Notes: generated by a model from the letters alone, not told the origin. A DNA stretch of 64,000 nucleotides from Peribacillus sp. FSL H8-0477 (GCF_038002765.1 NZ_JBBODE010000002.1:434001-498000); one strand, 5' to 3'; counted from the first letter of the stretch, positions 1 to 7,844 are shown. A program made the numbers and translations.

Positions 1-1152
1 TTGAGAAAGGACTTTCTGGTTATCGAAGACGCGTAATTCTTCACTTTGAGTGACAAATTCAGTCATCTTTTGGCGTTCAGAAGCGTCAAGTTGTCCATCA
101 GCCATTGCCACTAATGCGCATGCGGCAACAACAGCATCCATAGTATCTTGACTCTTGAAACGGGTAAAGACTTCCTGGGCTTTTCGTTTTTGCTGCACAG
201 CCCATTCTGTATAATCTGTTTGAGATGGAGACCACTTATTTCCACAGCTATTGCACGAGAAATTGATTTTCCCTTTTCCAATAAAACCACCTAATAATCC
301 GACAGGTCCAAGAATTAACCCGCCAACTGCTGCTTTTCCCAAACCAAACCCTTTTTTCCCTGTAGTAACGTTAGTAGATTGGCAGCGGGTACAGCGAATT
401 TCATCACCGCCATATGTACCTGTTGCACCTTGAGTGTTCGTTAACGTTTGAGGAGGACCTGAATTAAACGCGGCAGGCGGGTTATAATTCTGGCTAGGCT
501 GTTGGAAGTTCGAATGCTGTTGAGTTGGCTGCTGATAATTCTGCTGCTGAATTGGAGGAGGTGTTGGTGCTGGTGCATCATCAACCGTCACACCGAAATT
601 GCGGCATAAGGCATTGAGGCCTCCTTGGAATCCACTAGCGATAGCATTAAATTTCCATTCGCCATTATGACGATAGAGTTCAGCAGCTACGATGGCTGTT
701 TCAACAGTGAAGTCTTGTCCAAGATTAAATCGAATGAGTTCTTCGTTTGTTTCCGCATTGACTACTCTGACATAAGCATTAGACACTTGTCCGAAATTTT
801 GATTTTTTAAATGTGCATCATGAATAGTAATGGAAAAGGCTATTCGCTGAATTTGGGCTGGTACTTGTCCAACATTTATTCGAATTTGTTCGTCATCATC
901 AGCCCCTGCGCCTGTACGATTATCTCCGCTGTACTGGATGGATCCATTTCCGCCAGAGGGATTGTTATAGAATACAAAGTCAAGGTCACTTTGCACTTTT
1001 CCATCAACACCTGTTAAGAAAGCGGATGCATCTAGATCATAACTACCACCAAACTGATTAACATCCCATCCTAGTCCTACAATTACACTTTGTAATCCTG
1101 GATGTGACTTGGTAAGGTCTACTTTTTGACCTTTGCTAAGGGTAACCCCCAT
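1..1152 (-). CDS. TerD-TerB stress/tellurium-resistance family protein (3' truncated by window)
   Basis: Read on the minus strand from ATG at 1152, preceded by an AAGGAGTG Shine-Dalgarno site; the frame stays open to base 1, giving 384 residues without a stop. The N-terminal ~190 residues are a TerD domain (start MGVTLSKGQKVDL, then the YDLDASAF, SGDNRTGAGADDDEQI and NAYVRVVNAE motifs typical of the calcium-binding TerD fold). A Gln/Pro-rich linker follows. Next is a CxxC...CxxC ribbon (CTRCQ and CNSCG) bracketing a Gly-rich hydrophobic stretch, then the start of a TerB-like helical domain (VAACALVAMADGQLDASER). TerD/TerB proteins are linked to stress and metal-oxyanion resistance; the exact role is unknown. 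It is divergent from amtB. Confidence 0.85.
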   Translation of the reverse strand, partial: MGVTLSKGQKVDLTKSHPGLQSVIVGLGWDVNQFGGSYDLDASAFLTGVDGKVQSDLDFVFYNNPSGGNGSIQYSGDNRTGAGADDDEQIRINVGQVPAQIQRIAFSITIHDAHLKNQNFGQVSNAYVRVVNAETNEELIRFNLGQDFTVETAIVAAELYRHNGEWKFNAIASGFQGGLNALCRNFGVTVDDAPAPTPPPIQQQNYQQPTQQHSNFQQPSQNYNPPAAFNSGPPQTLTNTQGATGTYGGDEIRCTRCQSTNVTTGKKGFGLGKAAVGGLILGPVGLLGGFIGKGKINFSCNSCGNKWSPSQTDYTEWAVQQKRKAQEVFTRFKSQDTMDAVVAACALVAMADGQLDASERQKMTEFVTQSEELRVFDNQKVLSQ

Positions 1153-1391
1153 AAATATTCACTCCTTACTAAATTTTAATAGGAATTTAGATCCACTTGC
1201 AGGTAACAAACGTAAGTGGATTAAATCCTGCTGTTACCTTTATTGTACCTGATTTTCAGGTCCTTGTAATTTATTTGTACTAGCAAATTTCTTTTGCAGC
1301 CAAGCGGTTGTAGTTCGCCAATCTAACATAAATGACAGCTCCGTTATAGTAGGTTATACAATGGGGAATTACGATACTTTATCACTAGTTA

Positions 1392-1408
1392 TGTTAGGTT
1401 ATCTTACT
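1392..1408. promoter_or_regulatory. Probable TnrA/GlnR box 1 upstream of amtB
   Basis: The sequence is TGTTA, seven bases, then TTACT. This is one mismatch from the TGTNA-N7-TNACA consensus bound by the Bacillus nitrogen regulators TnrA and GlnR. It lies about 70 bp upstream of the start point predicted from the promoter at 1435-1463, an activator-compatible position. Confidence 0.5.
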
Positions 1409-1434
1409 AATAAATAAAATATTCTAAAAATTCG

Positions 1435-1463
1435 TTGATTTTTTAGTCCTTTCGGTATATGAT
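1435..1463 (+). promoter_or_regulatory. Possible sigma-A promoter of amtB-glnK
   Basis: TTGATT (1435-1440) and TATGAT (1458-1463) are separated by 17 bases. The predicted transcript would start near 1470, placing TnrA-like boxes on both sides. The -35 match is moderate. Confidence 0.4.
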
Positions 1464-1482
1464 AATAAACATCACATATTAA

Positions 1483-1499
1483 TGTTATATAAACTAACA
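1483..1499. promoter_or_regulatory. Probable TnrA/GlnR box 2 upstream of amtB
   Basis: TGTTA, then TATAAAC, then TAACA is a perfect match to TGTNA-N7-TNACA. It ends 24 bases before the amtB start codon, downstream of the best promoter candidate, a position more usual for repression than activation. Confidence 0.6.
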
Positions 1500-1523
1500 T
1501 AAAGAAAAGAGGGGGATGGGTTT

Positions 1524-2738
1524 ATGCAAGCAGCAGATACGGTATTTATGTTTTTGGCAACAATGATGGTTTGGATTATGACACCAGGAATTGCACTTTT
1601 TTATGGGGGAATGGTAAAAAGTAAAAATGTCTTGAATACGGCTATGCATAGTTTTATGCCGATGGCGGTGATATCAATTCTGTGGGTGCTTGTGGGATAC
1701 TCCTTATCTTTTTCACCGGGCAACTCATTTATTGGAGGATTTGAATGGATGGGTCTTAATAATGTAGGGTTTGAACCAGGACCTTATAGTGAGACAATTC
1801 CACATAATTTATTCATGTTATTTCAAATGACTTTTGCGGTTTTAACAGTTTCCATTATTGCAGGCGGAATCGCTGAACGTATGAAGTTTTCAGCATTCTT
1901 ACTTTTCACAATCTTATGGTCGTTAATTGTTTATGCTCCAATTGCTCACTGGGTTTGGGGAGGCGGCTGGTTAGCTCAACTGGGTGCTTTAGATTTTGCG
2001 GGAGGAAACGTCGTTCATATTTCTTCTGGTGTAGCAGGTCTTGTATTAGCGATCATGCTTGGGAAACGGAAAGGTAAATCGGAAAGTGCGCCGCATAATC
2101 TGCCTTTAACATTTCTTGGAGCAGCGCTAATCTGGTTTGGGTGGTATGGATTTAACGTTGGAAGTGCTCTTTCTATTAATGAAGTCGCTATGAATGTTTT
2201 TGTGAATACAGCGGTCGCAGCAGCAGCCGGTATCATTGGATGGTTGTTAGTTGAATATATTGTAAACAAAAAGCCAACGATGTTAGGTGCACTATCTGGG
2301 GCAATTGCGGGTCTTGTAGCGATAACGCCAGCATGTGGATTCGTAACCACACCATCATCCATTCTAATTGGAGGTATCGGTGGGGCGGTTTGTTTCTGGG
2401 GCGTTTCCTATCTGAAAAGCAAGCTTGGTTATGACGATGCATTAGATGCTTTTGGTCTGCATGGAATCGGCGGAACATGGGGCGGTATCGCTACAGGTTT
2501 GTTCGCTACAACTAAAGTAAATGAAGCAGGAGCAGATGGCTTATTTGCAGGAGATTTCAATTTACTTTGGAAACAGCTCGTTGCTATTATTGCTACTTAT
2601 ATTTTCGTAGCTGTACTAACCTTTGTTATTGCTAAGCTGGTTGGTTTTGTAACCTCTCTACGGGTTAACGAAGAAGATGAAACAATGGGCTTAGATTTAA
2701 CGCTTCATGGTGAAAAAGCATATCACGAATCATTATAG
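1524..2738 (+). CDS. amtB: Ammonium transporter AmtB (NrgA)
   Basis: A 404-residue polytopic membrane protein of the Amt/MEP/Rh family that conducts ammonium/ammonia across the cytoplasmic membrane. Family signatures are visible: MVWIMTPGIALFYGGMVKSKN at the first helix, the periplasmic vestibule, the twin pore-histidine regions (VHISSGVAGL and ALDAFGLHGIGGTWGG) and GFNVGSALSINEVA. Length is normal for the family. The ATG has a strong GAGGGGGATGG Shine-Dalgarno. It sits 18 bases before the P-II gene glnK, the conserved amtB-glnK order, where GlnK blocks AmtB when nitrogen is plentiful. TnrA/GlnR-like boxes upstream fit nitrogen control. Confidence 0.97.
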   Translation: MQAADTVFMFLATMMVWIMTPGIALFYGGMVKSKNVLNTAMHSFMPMAVISILWVLVGYSLSFSPGNSFIGGFEWMGLNNVGFEPGPYSETIPHNLFMLFQMTFAVLTVSIIAGGIAERMKFSAFLLFTILWSLIVYAPIAHWVWGGGWLAQLGALDFAGGNVVHISSGVAGLVLAIMLGKRKGKSESAPHNLPLTFLGAALIWFGWYGFNVGSALSINEVAMNVFVNTAVAAAAGIIGWLLVEYIVNKKPTMLGALSGAIAGLVAITPACGFVTTPSSILIGGIGGAVCFWGVSYLKSKLGYDDALDAFGLHGIGGTWGGIATGLFATTKVNEAGADGLFAGDFNLLWKQLVAIIATYIFVAVLTFVIAKLVGFVTSLRVNEEDETMGLDLTLHGEKAYHESL

Positions 2739-2756
2739 ACGATAAGGGGTGTTCGT

Positions 2757-3122
2757 ATGGGAGAGCTACTAACGAAAATTGAGATTATCACAAAAACAGA
2801 TAAGTTTGATGCCTTTAAACAAGAAATGGCGAAAATAGGCGTTAGTGGAATTACCGTTTCAAATGTTTTAGGTACAGGGCTGCAAAAAGGATATGTTGAG
2901 ACTTATAGAGGTGTCAAACGTGAAATTACTCTACACGATCGGCTTAAAATAGAAATTGTTGTCTGTGAGGTACCTGTTGCTGACGTGGTGAGTATTGCCA
3001 GTAAACTATTCAAAACAGGAAAACCAGGAGACGGCAAAATCTTTATTTATGAATTAGGCAATGTAATAAATATCAGAACGGGTTCAGAAGGGCATGCTGC
3101 ACTTAAAAATGAACCTGTATAA
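2757..3122 (+). CDS. glnK: P-II nitrogen regulatory protein GlnK (NrgB)
   Basis: A 121-residue P-II signal protein. Visible features are the N-terminal KIEIITKTDKFDAFKQEM strand-helix unit, the T-loop containing GYVETYRGVKRE with the conserved Tyr, KIEIVVCEVPV, and the nucleotide-binding C-terminal GDGKIFIYELGNVINIRTG block. P-II proteins sense ATP/ADP and 2-oxoglutarate and bind the transporter encoded next door; in Bacillus relatives the homologue also binds TnrA. It is co-transcribed with amtB. There is no sign of damage. Confidence 0.95.
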   Translation: MGELLTKIEIITKTDKFDAFKQEMAKIGVSGITVSNVLGTGLQKGYVETYRGVKREITLHDRLKIEIVVCEVPVADVVSIASKLFKTGKPGDGKIFIYELGNVINIRTGSEGHAALKNEPV

Positions 3123-3144
3123 AGGAAGAGGAGGAAAATAAAAA

Positions 3145-3306
3145 ATGGGAAAGTTGGCACAAATGGTGTGGGCAAAAAAGGAAGAAATCATTAACGTATT
3201 GATTTTGGAGAATGTCTATCAGCCGGCCGACCGAACTTTTTTATCTAACCTTCCATTGGCAAATCTAGAAAAATTGCAAAGTGAAAAGGAAAATAAAATT
3301 AAATAG
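3145..3306 (+). CDS. Small FbpA-like (Fur-regulated basic protein family) ORF, 53 aa
   Basis: A short ORF 22 bases after glnK with a purine-rich GGAAGAGGAGG ribosome-binding site. The product is small and basic, with KKEEIINVLILENVYQ followed by LPLANLEKL. This resembles the pattern of the Bacillus FbpA family (K-E-x-L-I-x-x-L-x-x-x-x-Y, then L-x-x-L-E). FbpA is known from the Fur iron-sparing response, so finding such an ORF at the end of a nitrogen operon is unusual. It ends directly before a strong terminator, so it is probably the third gene of the amtB operon. The family call rests on a short, weak pattern. Confidence 0.5.
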   Translation: MGKLAQMVWAKKEEIINVLILENVYQPADRTFLSNLPLANLEKLQSEKENKIK

Positions 3307-3313
3307 ACATCAT

Positions 3314-3346
3314 AAAAACCGCTTTCCTCTCAGGAAGGTGGTTTTT
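3314..3346 (+). terminator. Rho-independent terminator of amtB-glnK operon
   Basis: The stem GCTTTCCT / AGGAAGGTG extends into an A-run/T-run, with loop CTC and TTTTT following. It lies 8 bases after the small FbpA-like ORF. Confidence 0.85.
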
Positions 3347-3559
3347 ATTGTTATAGTATAAGGAGGGAATTATTACATATCGAATCAGCATGCTGGATTT
3401 AGAGGGTTTTTTCAATATGTAAACATTTTTCTATGTCAAACACAGTCGAAATTATGTAGAATAGTGTTGAGCTTTAGAAATGCGACGTGGTTTTTCCTCT
3501 ACCGCCCTTTAAAAAGCAGCGAGATATACGAAATTATAAATCAGGGGTGTATTACACAA

Positions 3560-4210
3560 ATGGATCGATTTACAGTTTCTTCTGTTATGAATGTTATCGG
3601 GGATTTCTTTCCCAAAGAAACTTCGATTGCGGTTTCTAATGACAGAGAATTTATATATTACCAGCCAAGTAAAAAAGTAGACTTGGGAATTAAGCCAGGA
3701 GACAATATAAATGAAGATACTGTTACGTATAAAGCCTTAGCTGCTCAGCAAAAAGTGGCTGAGTTTATTGATAATAATGCATTTGGTACTCCATATTACG
3801 GGATGTCAGTACCTATTTTTGAAGGCGTTTTTCCAAAGGGCTGTGTGACAGCGATTATGCCTTCTAAACCATATCTTCTTTCAAGTACGTTCCTTACGAT
3901 TAAAACAGATGAGTCATGGGTTCCGGTGCCTTTCGAAGAAATTATCTTCTTAGAAGCACAAAACAGAAAAACAAGAATTCAATCAGGAAGAGGAAAAGGT
4001 TCGCATAAGTTGAATCTAAGTGAATTAGAACTTATCCTTCCAACTGAACAATTTATCCGCGTTCACCGTTCATATATTGTGAATGTGAATTTTATTGCTG
4101 AAATTTTACCTGATTTTCACTCAACCTTCTTACTGATTATGAAAAATCAGACGAAGATACAAGTTAGTCAGACATACGCCAGCCAATTCCGAAGAGCATT
4201 AGGATTTTAA
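3560..4210 (+). CDS. LytTR-family DNA-binding regulator
   Basis: A 216-residue protein from ATG at 3560 (MDRFTVSSVMNVIGDFF), preceded by AGGGGTG. A longer frame begins at 3464, but a candidate promoter (-10 TAGAAT at 3457-3462) would overlap that start, so 3560 is preferred. The N-terminal ~100 residues form a ligand-sensing-like domain (ETSIAVSNDREFIYYQPSKK). The C-terminal ~100 residues are a LytTR DNA-binding domain (VPFEEIIFLEAQNRKTRI and EQFIRVHRSYIVNVNFIAEI). It has no receiver domain, so it is not a classical response regulator. It lies just upstream of, and in line with, a CoA transferase gene, which is the natural candidate target. Confidence 0.8.
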   Translation: MDRFTVSSVMNVIGDFFPKETSIAVSNDREFIYYQPSKKVDLGIKPGDNINEDTVTYKALAAQQKVAEFIDNNAFGTPYYGMSVPIFEGVFPKGCVTAIMPSKPYLLSSTFLTIKTDESWVPVPFEEIIFLEAQNRKTRIQSGRGKGSHKLNLSELELILPTEQFIRVHRSYIVNVNFIAEILPDFHSTFLLIMKNQTKIQVSQTYASQFRRALGF

Positions 4211-4288
4211 AAGTAATTTGTTGTTTATGTATGGAATATTCTTCTTTATCCCTCATTTAAGGCTTTTCAGTCATTTTCGAATGTCTAA

Positions 4289-4308
4289 TTGTGACGAAAT
4301 TGTTACAA
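4289..4308. promoter_or_regulatory. Rex-like inverted repeat in CoA-transferase promoter
   Basis: TTGTGA, eight bases, TTACAA; the flanking A and T extend the symmetry. The family consensus for the NADH-sensing repressor Rex is TTGTGA-N8-TCACAA, so one base differs. A TATAAG -10-like hexamer begins at 4310, so a bound repressor would cover the promoter. Confidence 0.45.
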
Positions 4309-4340
4309 TTATAAGAAAAAAGCGAATGGGGGAACGTTAT

Positions 4341-5873
4341 ATGAACGAAAGCGTTTTCAATTTAGTACGAAACGAAAATCTTCAAGATAAAATTGTTACT
4401 GCTGAAGAAGCAGCTTTGTGGATAGAGCATGACATGACCTTAGGATTAAGCGGATTTACACGTGCTGGTGATGCAAAGGCTATTCCAATGGCTCTTGTTG
4501 AGCGTGCCAAACGTGAAAAAAGTCTTTTTAAAGTGAATGTTTTCACGGGGGCTTCTTTAGGCCCTGAAGTTGACCACTTTATGGCTGAAGCTGGAATCAT
4601 AAATAAACGTCTTCCCTTTCAAGCGGACAGCAGTATGCGAAGTAAAATCAATTCAGGGGATGTAGTGTATATTGATCAGCATCTTTCGCATACGGCTGAA
4701 TTAATTCGTAATGAAGTTCTCGAGGAAATTGATTTTGCTATTATAGAGGCCTTAGCCATTACCGAAGATGGAATGATTATTCCTACAACTTCTTTAGGAA
4801 ACTCGGCCATCTTCGCTCAACGTGCAAAAAATATTATTATTGAATTAAACGTTTCACATTCTGGATCTTTAGAAGGAATCCACGATGTGTATTTACCTGC
4901 TAAACAAGGTGAACGCGAACCAATCCCATTGACAAAGGTTGATGACCGCATTGGAACCATCGGGATACCTGTAGATATTGAAAAAATAAAAGGGGTTGTC
5001 GTCACCTTCCAGCCTGATGCATCATCTACTATTGTTCCTCCTGATGAAGAAACGCAAGAGATTGCAGATCATTTGTTAACGTTACTTCGTGAAGAAATAA
5101 AAGCTGGCAGATTGACAGAAAAACTGGCTCCGCTTCAATCAGGAATAGGCTCAGTTGCTAATGCGGTTTTCCATGGTTTTTTAGATTCGGAATTTACCGA
5201 GTTAGAAGTGTATTCAGAGGTCTTGCAGGACGCTGTATTTGATTTATTGGATGCTGGAAAGGTAAAATTTGCCTCAGGATGCTCCATTACCTTGTCTGAG
5301 GAAAAAGGACATCAGGTTTATCAAAACCTTGATCAATACCGAGATAAGCTCGTCTTGCGGCCGCAGGAAATATCAAATTCTCCTGAAATCATTCGCCGTT
5401 TAGGCTTGATTTCAATTAATACAGCAGTTGAATGTGATATTTATGGGAATGTTAATTCCACACATATTTGCGGAACAAAAATGATGAATGGGATTGGCGG
5501 CTCTGGTGACTTTGCCCGTAATGCTGGTCTGAGCATTTTTGTGACAAAATCTATCGCCAAGCATGGTGCCGTTTCAAGCATTGTTCCATTTGCCTCACAT
5601 GTAGACCATACCGAACATGATGTAGATGTAATCATAACAGAACAAGGCTATGCAGATTTGCGCGGGCTTTCGCCTAGAGAGCGGGTTCATGTTATCATTA
5701 ACAACTGTTCGCATCCCATGTATCGTAAACAACTTCTGGATTATTTTGAAGAAGCACTTGAAAGAGGGGGTCAAACACCGCATGTATTAGAAAAGGCCTT
5801 CTCGTGGCATACTAATTTCGCTAAAAATGGAACCATGCTGCAAGAAGAAGGTCAATTGACTGGCAAACACTAA
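4341..5873 (+). CDS. Acetyl-CoA hydrolase/transferase family protein (acyl-CoA:carboxylate CoA-transferase)
   Basis: A 510-residue cytosolic enzyme from ATG at 4341 with a GGGGGAAC ribosome-binding site; an upstream in-frame extension runs through the promoter and is not believed. The class I CoA-transferase fold of the Cat1/SucCoA:acetate type is indicated by GLSGFTRAGDAKAIP, the CGTKMMNGIGGSGDFARNA glycine loop, and HDVDVIITEQGYADLRGL, which carries the Glu region forming the CoA thioester. Such enzymes swap CoA between acetate and succinate or propionate in overflow or fermentative metabolism. A Rex-like palindrome overlaps its promoter and a LytTR regulator precedes it. The substrate cannot be fixed from sequence. 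Confidence 0.88.
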   Translation: MNESVFNLVRNENLQDKIVTAEEAALWIEHDMTLGLSGFTRAGDAKAIPMALVERAKREKSLFKVNVFTGASLGPEVDHFMAEAGIINKRLPFQADSSMRSKINSGDVVYIDQHLSHTAELIRNEVLEEIDFAIIEALAITEDGMIIPTTSLGNSAIFAQRAKNIIIELNVSHSGSLEGIHDVYLPAKQGEREPIPLTKVDDRIGTIGIPVDIEKIKGVVVTFQPDASSTIVPPDEETQEIADHLLTLLREEIKAGRLTEKLAPLQSGIGSVANAVFHGFLDSEFTELEVYSEVLQDAVFDLLDAGKVKFASGCSITLSEEKGHQVYQNLDQYRDKLVLRPQEISNSPEIIRRLGLISINTAVECDIYGNVNSTHICGTKMMNGIGGSGDFARNAGLSIFVTKSIAKHGAVSSIVPFASHVDHTEHDVDVIITEQGYADLRGLSPRERVHVIINNCSHPMYRKQLLDYFEEALERGGQTPHVLEKAFSWHTNFAKNGTMLQEEGQLTGKH

Positions 5874-5884
5874 TAAGCGGTTGA

Positions 5885-5913
5885 AAGCTACAGCAGGTGC
5901 TGTGGCTTTTTTT
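5885..5913 (+). terminator. Rho-independent terminator after CoA-transferase
   Basis: The stem AAGCTACAGC / GCTGTGGCTT has an AGGT-type loop and a T-run. Confidence 0.85.
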
Positions 5914-5923
5914 ATGGATTTAT

Positions 5924-5952
5924 TTGACAATAGTTGGTTTTATATGTAAAGT
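5924..5952 (+). promoter_or_regulatory. Promoter of TetR-family gene
   Basis: A perfect TTGACA (5924-5929) is followed after 17 bases by TAAAGT. The operator palindrome begins at the last base of this -10, so repressor binding would block transcription. Confidence 0.5.
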
Positions 5953-5978
5953 TTTAATTAACCAATGGTTAATTAAAA
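5952..5978. promoter_or_regulatory. Perfect 13-bp-arm operator upstream of tetR-like gene
   Basis: The arm TTTTAATTAACCA, one central A, and the arm TGGTTAATTAAAA form a perfect 27-bp inverted repeat ending 10 bases before the start codon. A diverged copy lies before the next gene at 6574-6600. This is the classic arrangement for an autoregulated TetR repressor. Confidence 0.8.
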
Positions 5979-5988
5979 GGAGAATAAT

Positions 5989-6561
5989 ATGACACCAAGA
6001 AAAGTAGTAGAAAATGAATTAACAAGAGAAATAATCTTGGATACAGCAAGAACTCTTTTTGCTGATACGGGCTATCAACATGTATCAATGAGGAAGATCG
6101 CAACCGAGTTAGGCTACTCCCATGGTGCACTCTATTATCATTTTCGAAATAAAGCAGAAATTTTTTATGCCATTATCTTAAAAGATTTTGAGTTACTAGA
6201 CACAGAATTACAGAGTGTTTTCAAAATGAAAGGAACAGATCTTGAAAAAGGGAGACAGGTTTTGCTTAGCTTTATAAAATTCGGTATGGATCATCCAAAT
6301 CATTATGAATTAATGTTTTTAACGAAAGATAAAGAAGTGAAGAGCTATTTAAAACAAGAACCGAATAAAAGCTATGAACGATTTGCTAAAACGATCCATC
6401 AGCTTACTGAGCAGAAGGCAGGTCCTAAAGAGATATGGTTTGTCCTGTTATCCGTTCATGGATTTGTAACAGTCCACAGCCGTAACGATCAAACATATGA
6501 CGAAGTTAAAGGACTGGCTGAAACACATGTGAATTTGATTTTGAAGGCTGTTTTAGCCTGA
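5989..6561 (+). CDS. TetR/AcrR-family transcriptional repressor
   Basis: A 190-residue regulator. The N-terminal helix-turn-helix is clear: TREIILDTARTLFADTGYQHVSMRKIATELGYSHGALYYHFRNKAEIF. The remaining ~130 residues are a helical ligand-binding/dimerisation domain (KMKGTDLEKGRQVLLSFIKFGMDHPNHYELMFL) similar to TetR C-terminal domains of the WHG type. The GGAG ribosome-binding site overlaps the end of the operator arm. A perfect palindrome sits in its own promoter and a related one before the adjacent SDR gene, so it probably represses both; the inducing ligand is unknown. Confidence 0.9.
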   Translation: MTPRKVVENELTREIILDTARTLFADTGYQHVSMRKIATELGYSHGALYYHFRNKAEIFYAIILKDFELLDTELQSVFKMKGTDLEKGRQVLLSFIKFGMDHPNHYELMFLTKDKEVKSYLKQEPNKSYERFAKTIHQLTEQKAGPKEIWFVLLSVHGFVTVHSRNDQTYDEVKGLAETHVNLILKAVLA

Positions 6562-6573
6562 TTCATCGTTTTG

Positions 6574-6600
6574 TTTACTATTGACCAGTGGTTAATTAAA
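6574..6600. promoter_or_regulatory. Second, half-degenerate TetR-type operator before SDR gene
   Basis: TGGTTAATTAAA (6589-6600) is identical to the right arm of the 5952-5978 operator. The left arm TATTGACCA is partly conserved around the same single-base centre. It ends 17 bases before the SDR start. Confidence 0.6.
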
Positions 6601-6617
6601 GAGCGGGAGATGAGGGA

Positions 6618-7553
6618 ATGAAAAAGGTCATCGTTTTAGGAGCAACCGGAGGTATGGGAAGTGCACTTGTAAATGAACTAGTTGATAAAGGAATCGCTGT
6701 AACGGCATTTGCCAGAAATAAGACCAGGTTAGAGAAAATGTTTGGTCACTATGAACAAATACAGATAATTTCCGGGGATGTGTTTAATCTGAAGCAATTA
6801 ACAGATGCGGTTGAAAATATGGATGTGATTTTTCATGCTGTAAATATTCCATACCAGGAATGGGCGGAGAAGCAACCGCTGTTAATGGCTAATATTTTAA
6901 AAGCGGCAAAAAAAACTGGGGCGAAGCTCGCGCTCGTAGATAATATATATGCTTATGGCAGAAGTGAGGGGGCGCCAATAAATGAGCATCACGAAAAAAA
7001 TCCTCATACGAAGAAAGGGAAAATTCGTTTACGGCTCGAACAAATGGCGAAGGAATCAGAAGTACCCTTATTCATCGCTCATTTTCCAGACTTTTATGGT
7101 CCAAATGGGAACAGCCTGCTCAATTACACTTTCGAAAATATGGTGAAAAACAAACGAGCGATGTTCATTGGGAACCAGGAACTTGCAAGGGAATATATCT
7201 ATATCCCAGATGGAGCAAAGGCAATGGTTGAATTAGCCATGAAAAATCGCTTTGATGGTGGAAACTGGAACATTACTGGATCAGGCGTAATCACTGGGAA
7301 GGAAATTATCGAGATTGCAAGAGAGCACCTTGGATACACCAAGCGTGTGTCAACAGCTGGCATAAATGTATTCAGGTTGTTAGGGATCTTCGATAAATTC
7401 ATGGCGGAATGTAAAGAAATGTTGTATTTAACTGACGAGGCTGTCATTTTGGATGGGAAAAAGTATGAAAAAGCGATGGGGCACTTGCCTAAAACAAGTT
7501 ATGTACAGGGCATAGAATCTACACTGAAGAGCATCAAAACAAAGTATTCCTAA
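6618..7553 (+). CDS. NAD(P)-dependent epimerase/dehydratase-like SDR protein
   Basis: A 311-residue extended short-chain dehydrogenase. The Rossmann nucleotide-binding motif GATGGMG is at residues 8-14, followed by the FARNKTRLEK phosphate-binding region that favours NADP(H). YAYG occurs near residue 113 and a substrate domain follows (IPDGAKAMVELAMKN, WNITGSGVITGKEII). The family contains NAD(P)-binding epimerases and NmrA-like proteins; the substrate is not evident. It follows the TetR gene in the same direction with a related operator upstream, so it is probably the repressor's target and acts on, or detoxifies, its ligand. Confidence 0.8.
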   Translation: MKKVIVLGATGGMGSALVNELVDKGIAVTAFARNKTRLEKMFGHYEQIQIISGDVFNLKQLTDAVENMDVIFHAVNIPYQEWAEKQPLLMANILKAAKKTGAKLALVDNIYAYGRSEGAPINEHHEKNPHTKKGKIRLRLEQMAKESEVPLFIAHFPDFYGPNGNSLLNYTFENMVKNKRAMFIGNQELAREYIYIPDGAKAMVELAMKNRFDGGNWNITGSGVITGKEIIEIAREHLGYTKRVSTAGINVFRLLGIFDKFMAECKEMLYLTDEAVILDGKKYEKAMGHLPKTSYVQGIESTLKSIKTKYS

Positions 7554-7736
7554 AAAATTTCAATTCTTTCACTTTCACTGAGTAATTTTATTTGGAATGA
7601 AATAACTAGTGGTTTCCCATCAAGATTCGTGAAATACCTCCTTAAATCTGTGCTGAAAAGGAAAGAGTATCATTTTTGAAAAAAACAAACTAAGGAGATA
7701 TACCCTTGGGGGTAATTTTTGTCTAATGAATGGCCT

Positions 7737-7844
7737 CAGACGGGAATAGTGGTTCTCTAAACGGGAATATGCCCATCGCAGACGGGATTAACGATGTGCC
7801 AGACGGAAATATGCCTATCACAGACGGGAATATCTAGTTTATGT
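7737..7844. repeat. Array A: five 21-bp units with ACGGGAATA core
   Basis: The string ACGG starts at 7740, 7761, 7782, 7803 and 7824, an exact 21-bp period. Units share ACGGGAATA (unit 3 has ACGGGATTA, unit 4 ACGGAAATA), usually preceded by CAG; the remaining ~9-12 bases vary. The array fills the otherwise empty 7554-7941 interval between the SDR gene and a bidirectional terminator. Confidence 0.85.

Noticed and set aside
2015..2362. 115-codon ORF antisense to amtB
   Set aside because: It lies fully within a strong gene on the opposite strand, lacks a ribosome site and shows low-complexity codon-mirrored composition.
3464..3559. Upstream extension of the LytTR gene to ATG-like start 3464
   Set aside because: The candidate promoter overlaps 3457-3462 and the extension lacks a ribosome site; ATG 3560 has a good one.
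7737..7844. Reading arrays A or B as CRISPR arrays
   Set aside because: The repeating part is only ~9-12 bases within a 21-bp unit, without equal-length unique spacers and no cas genes.
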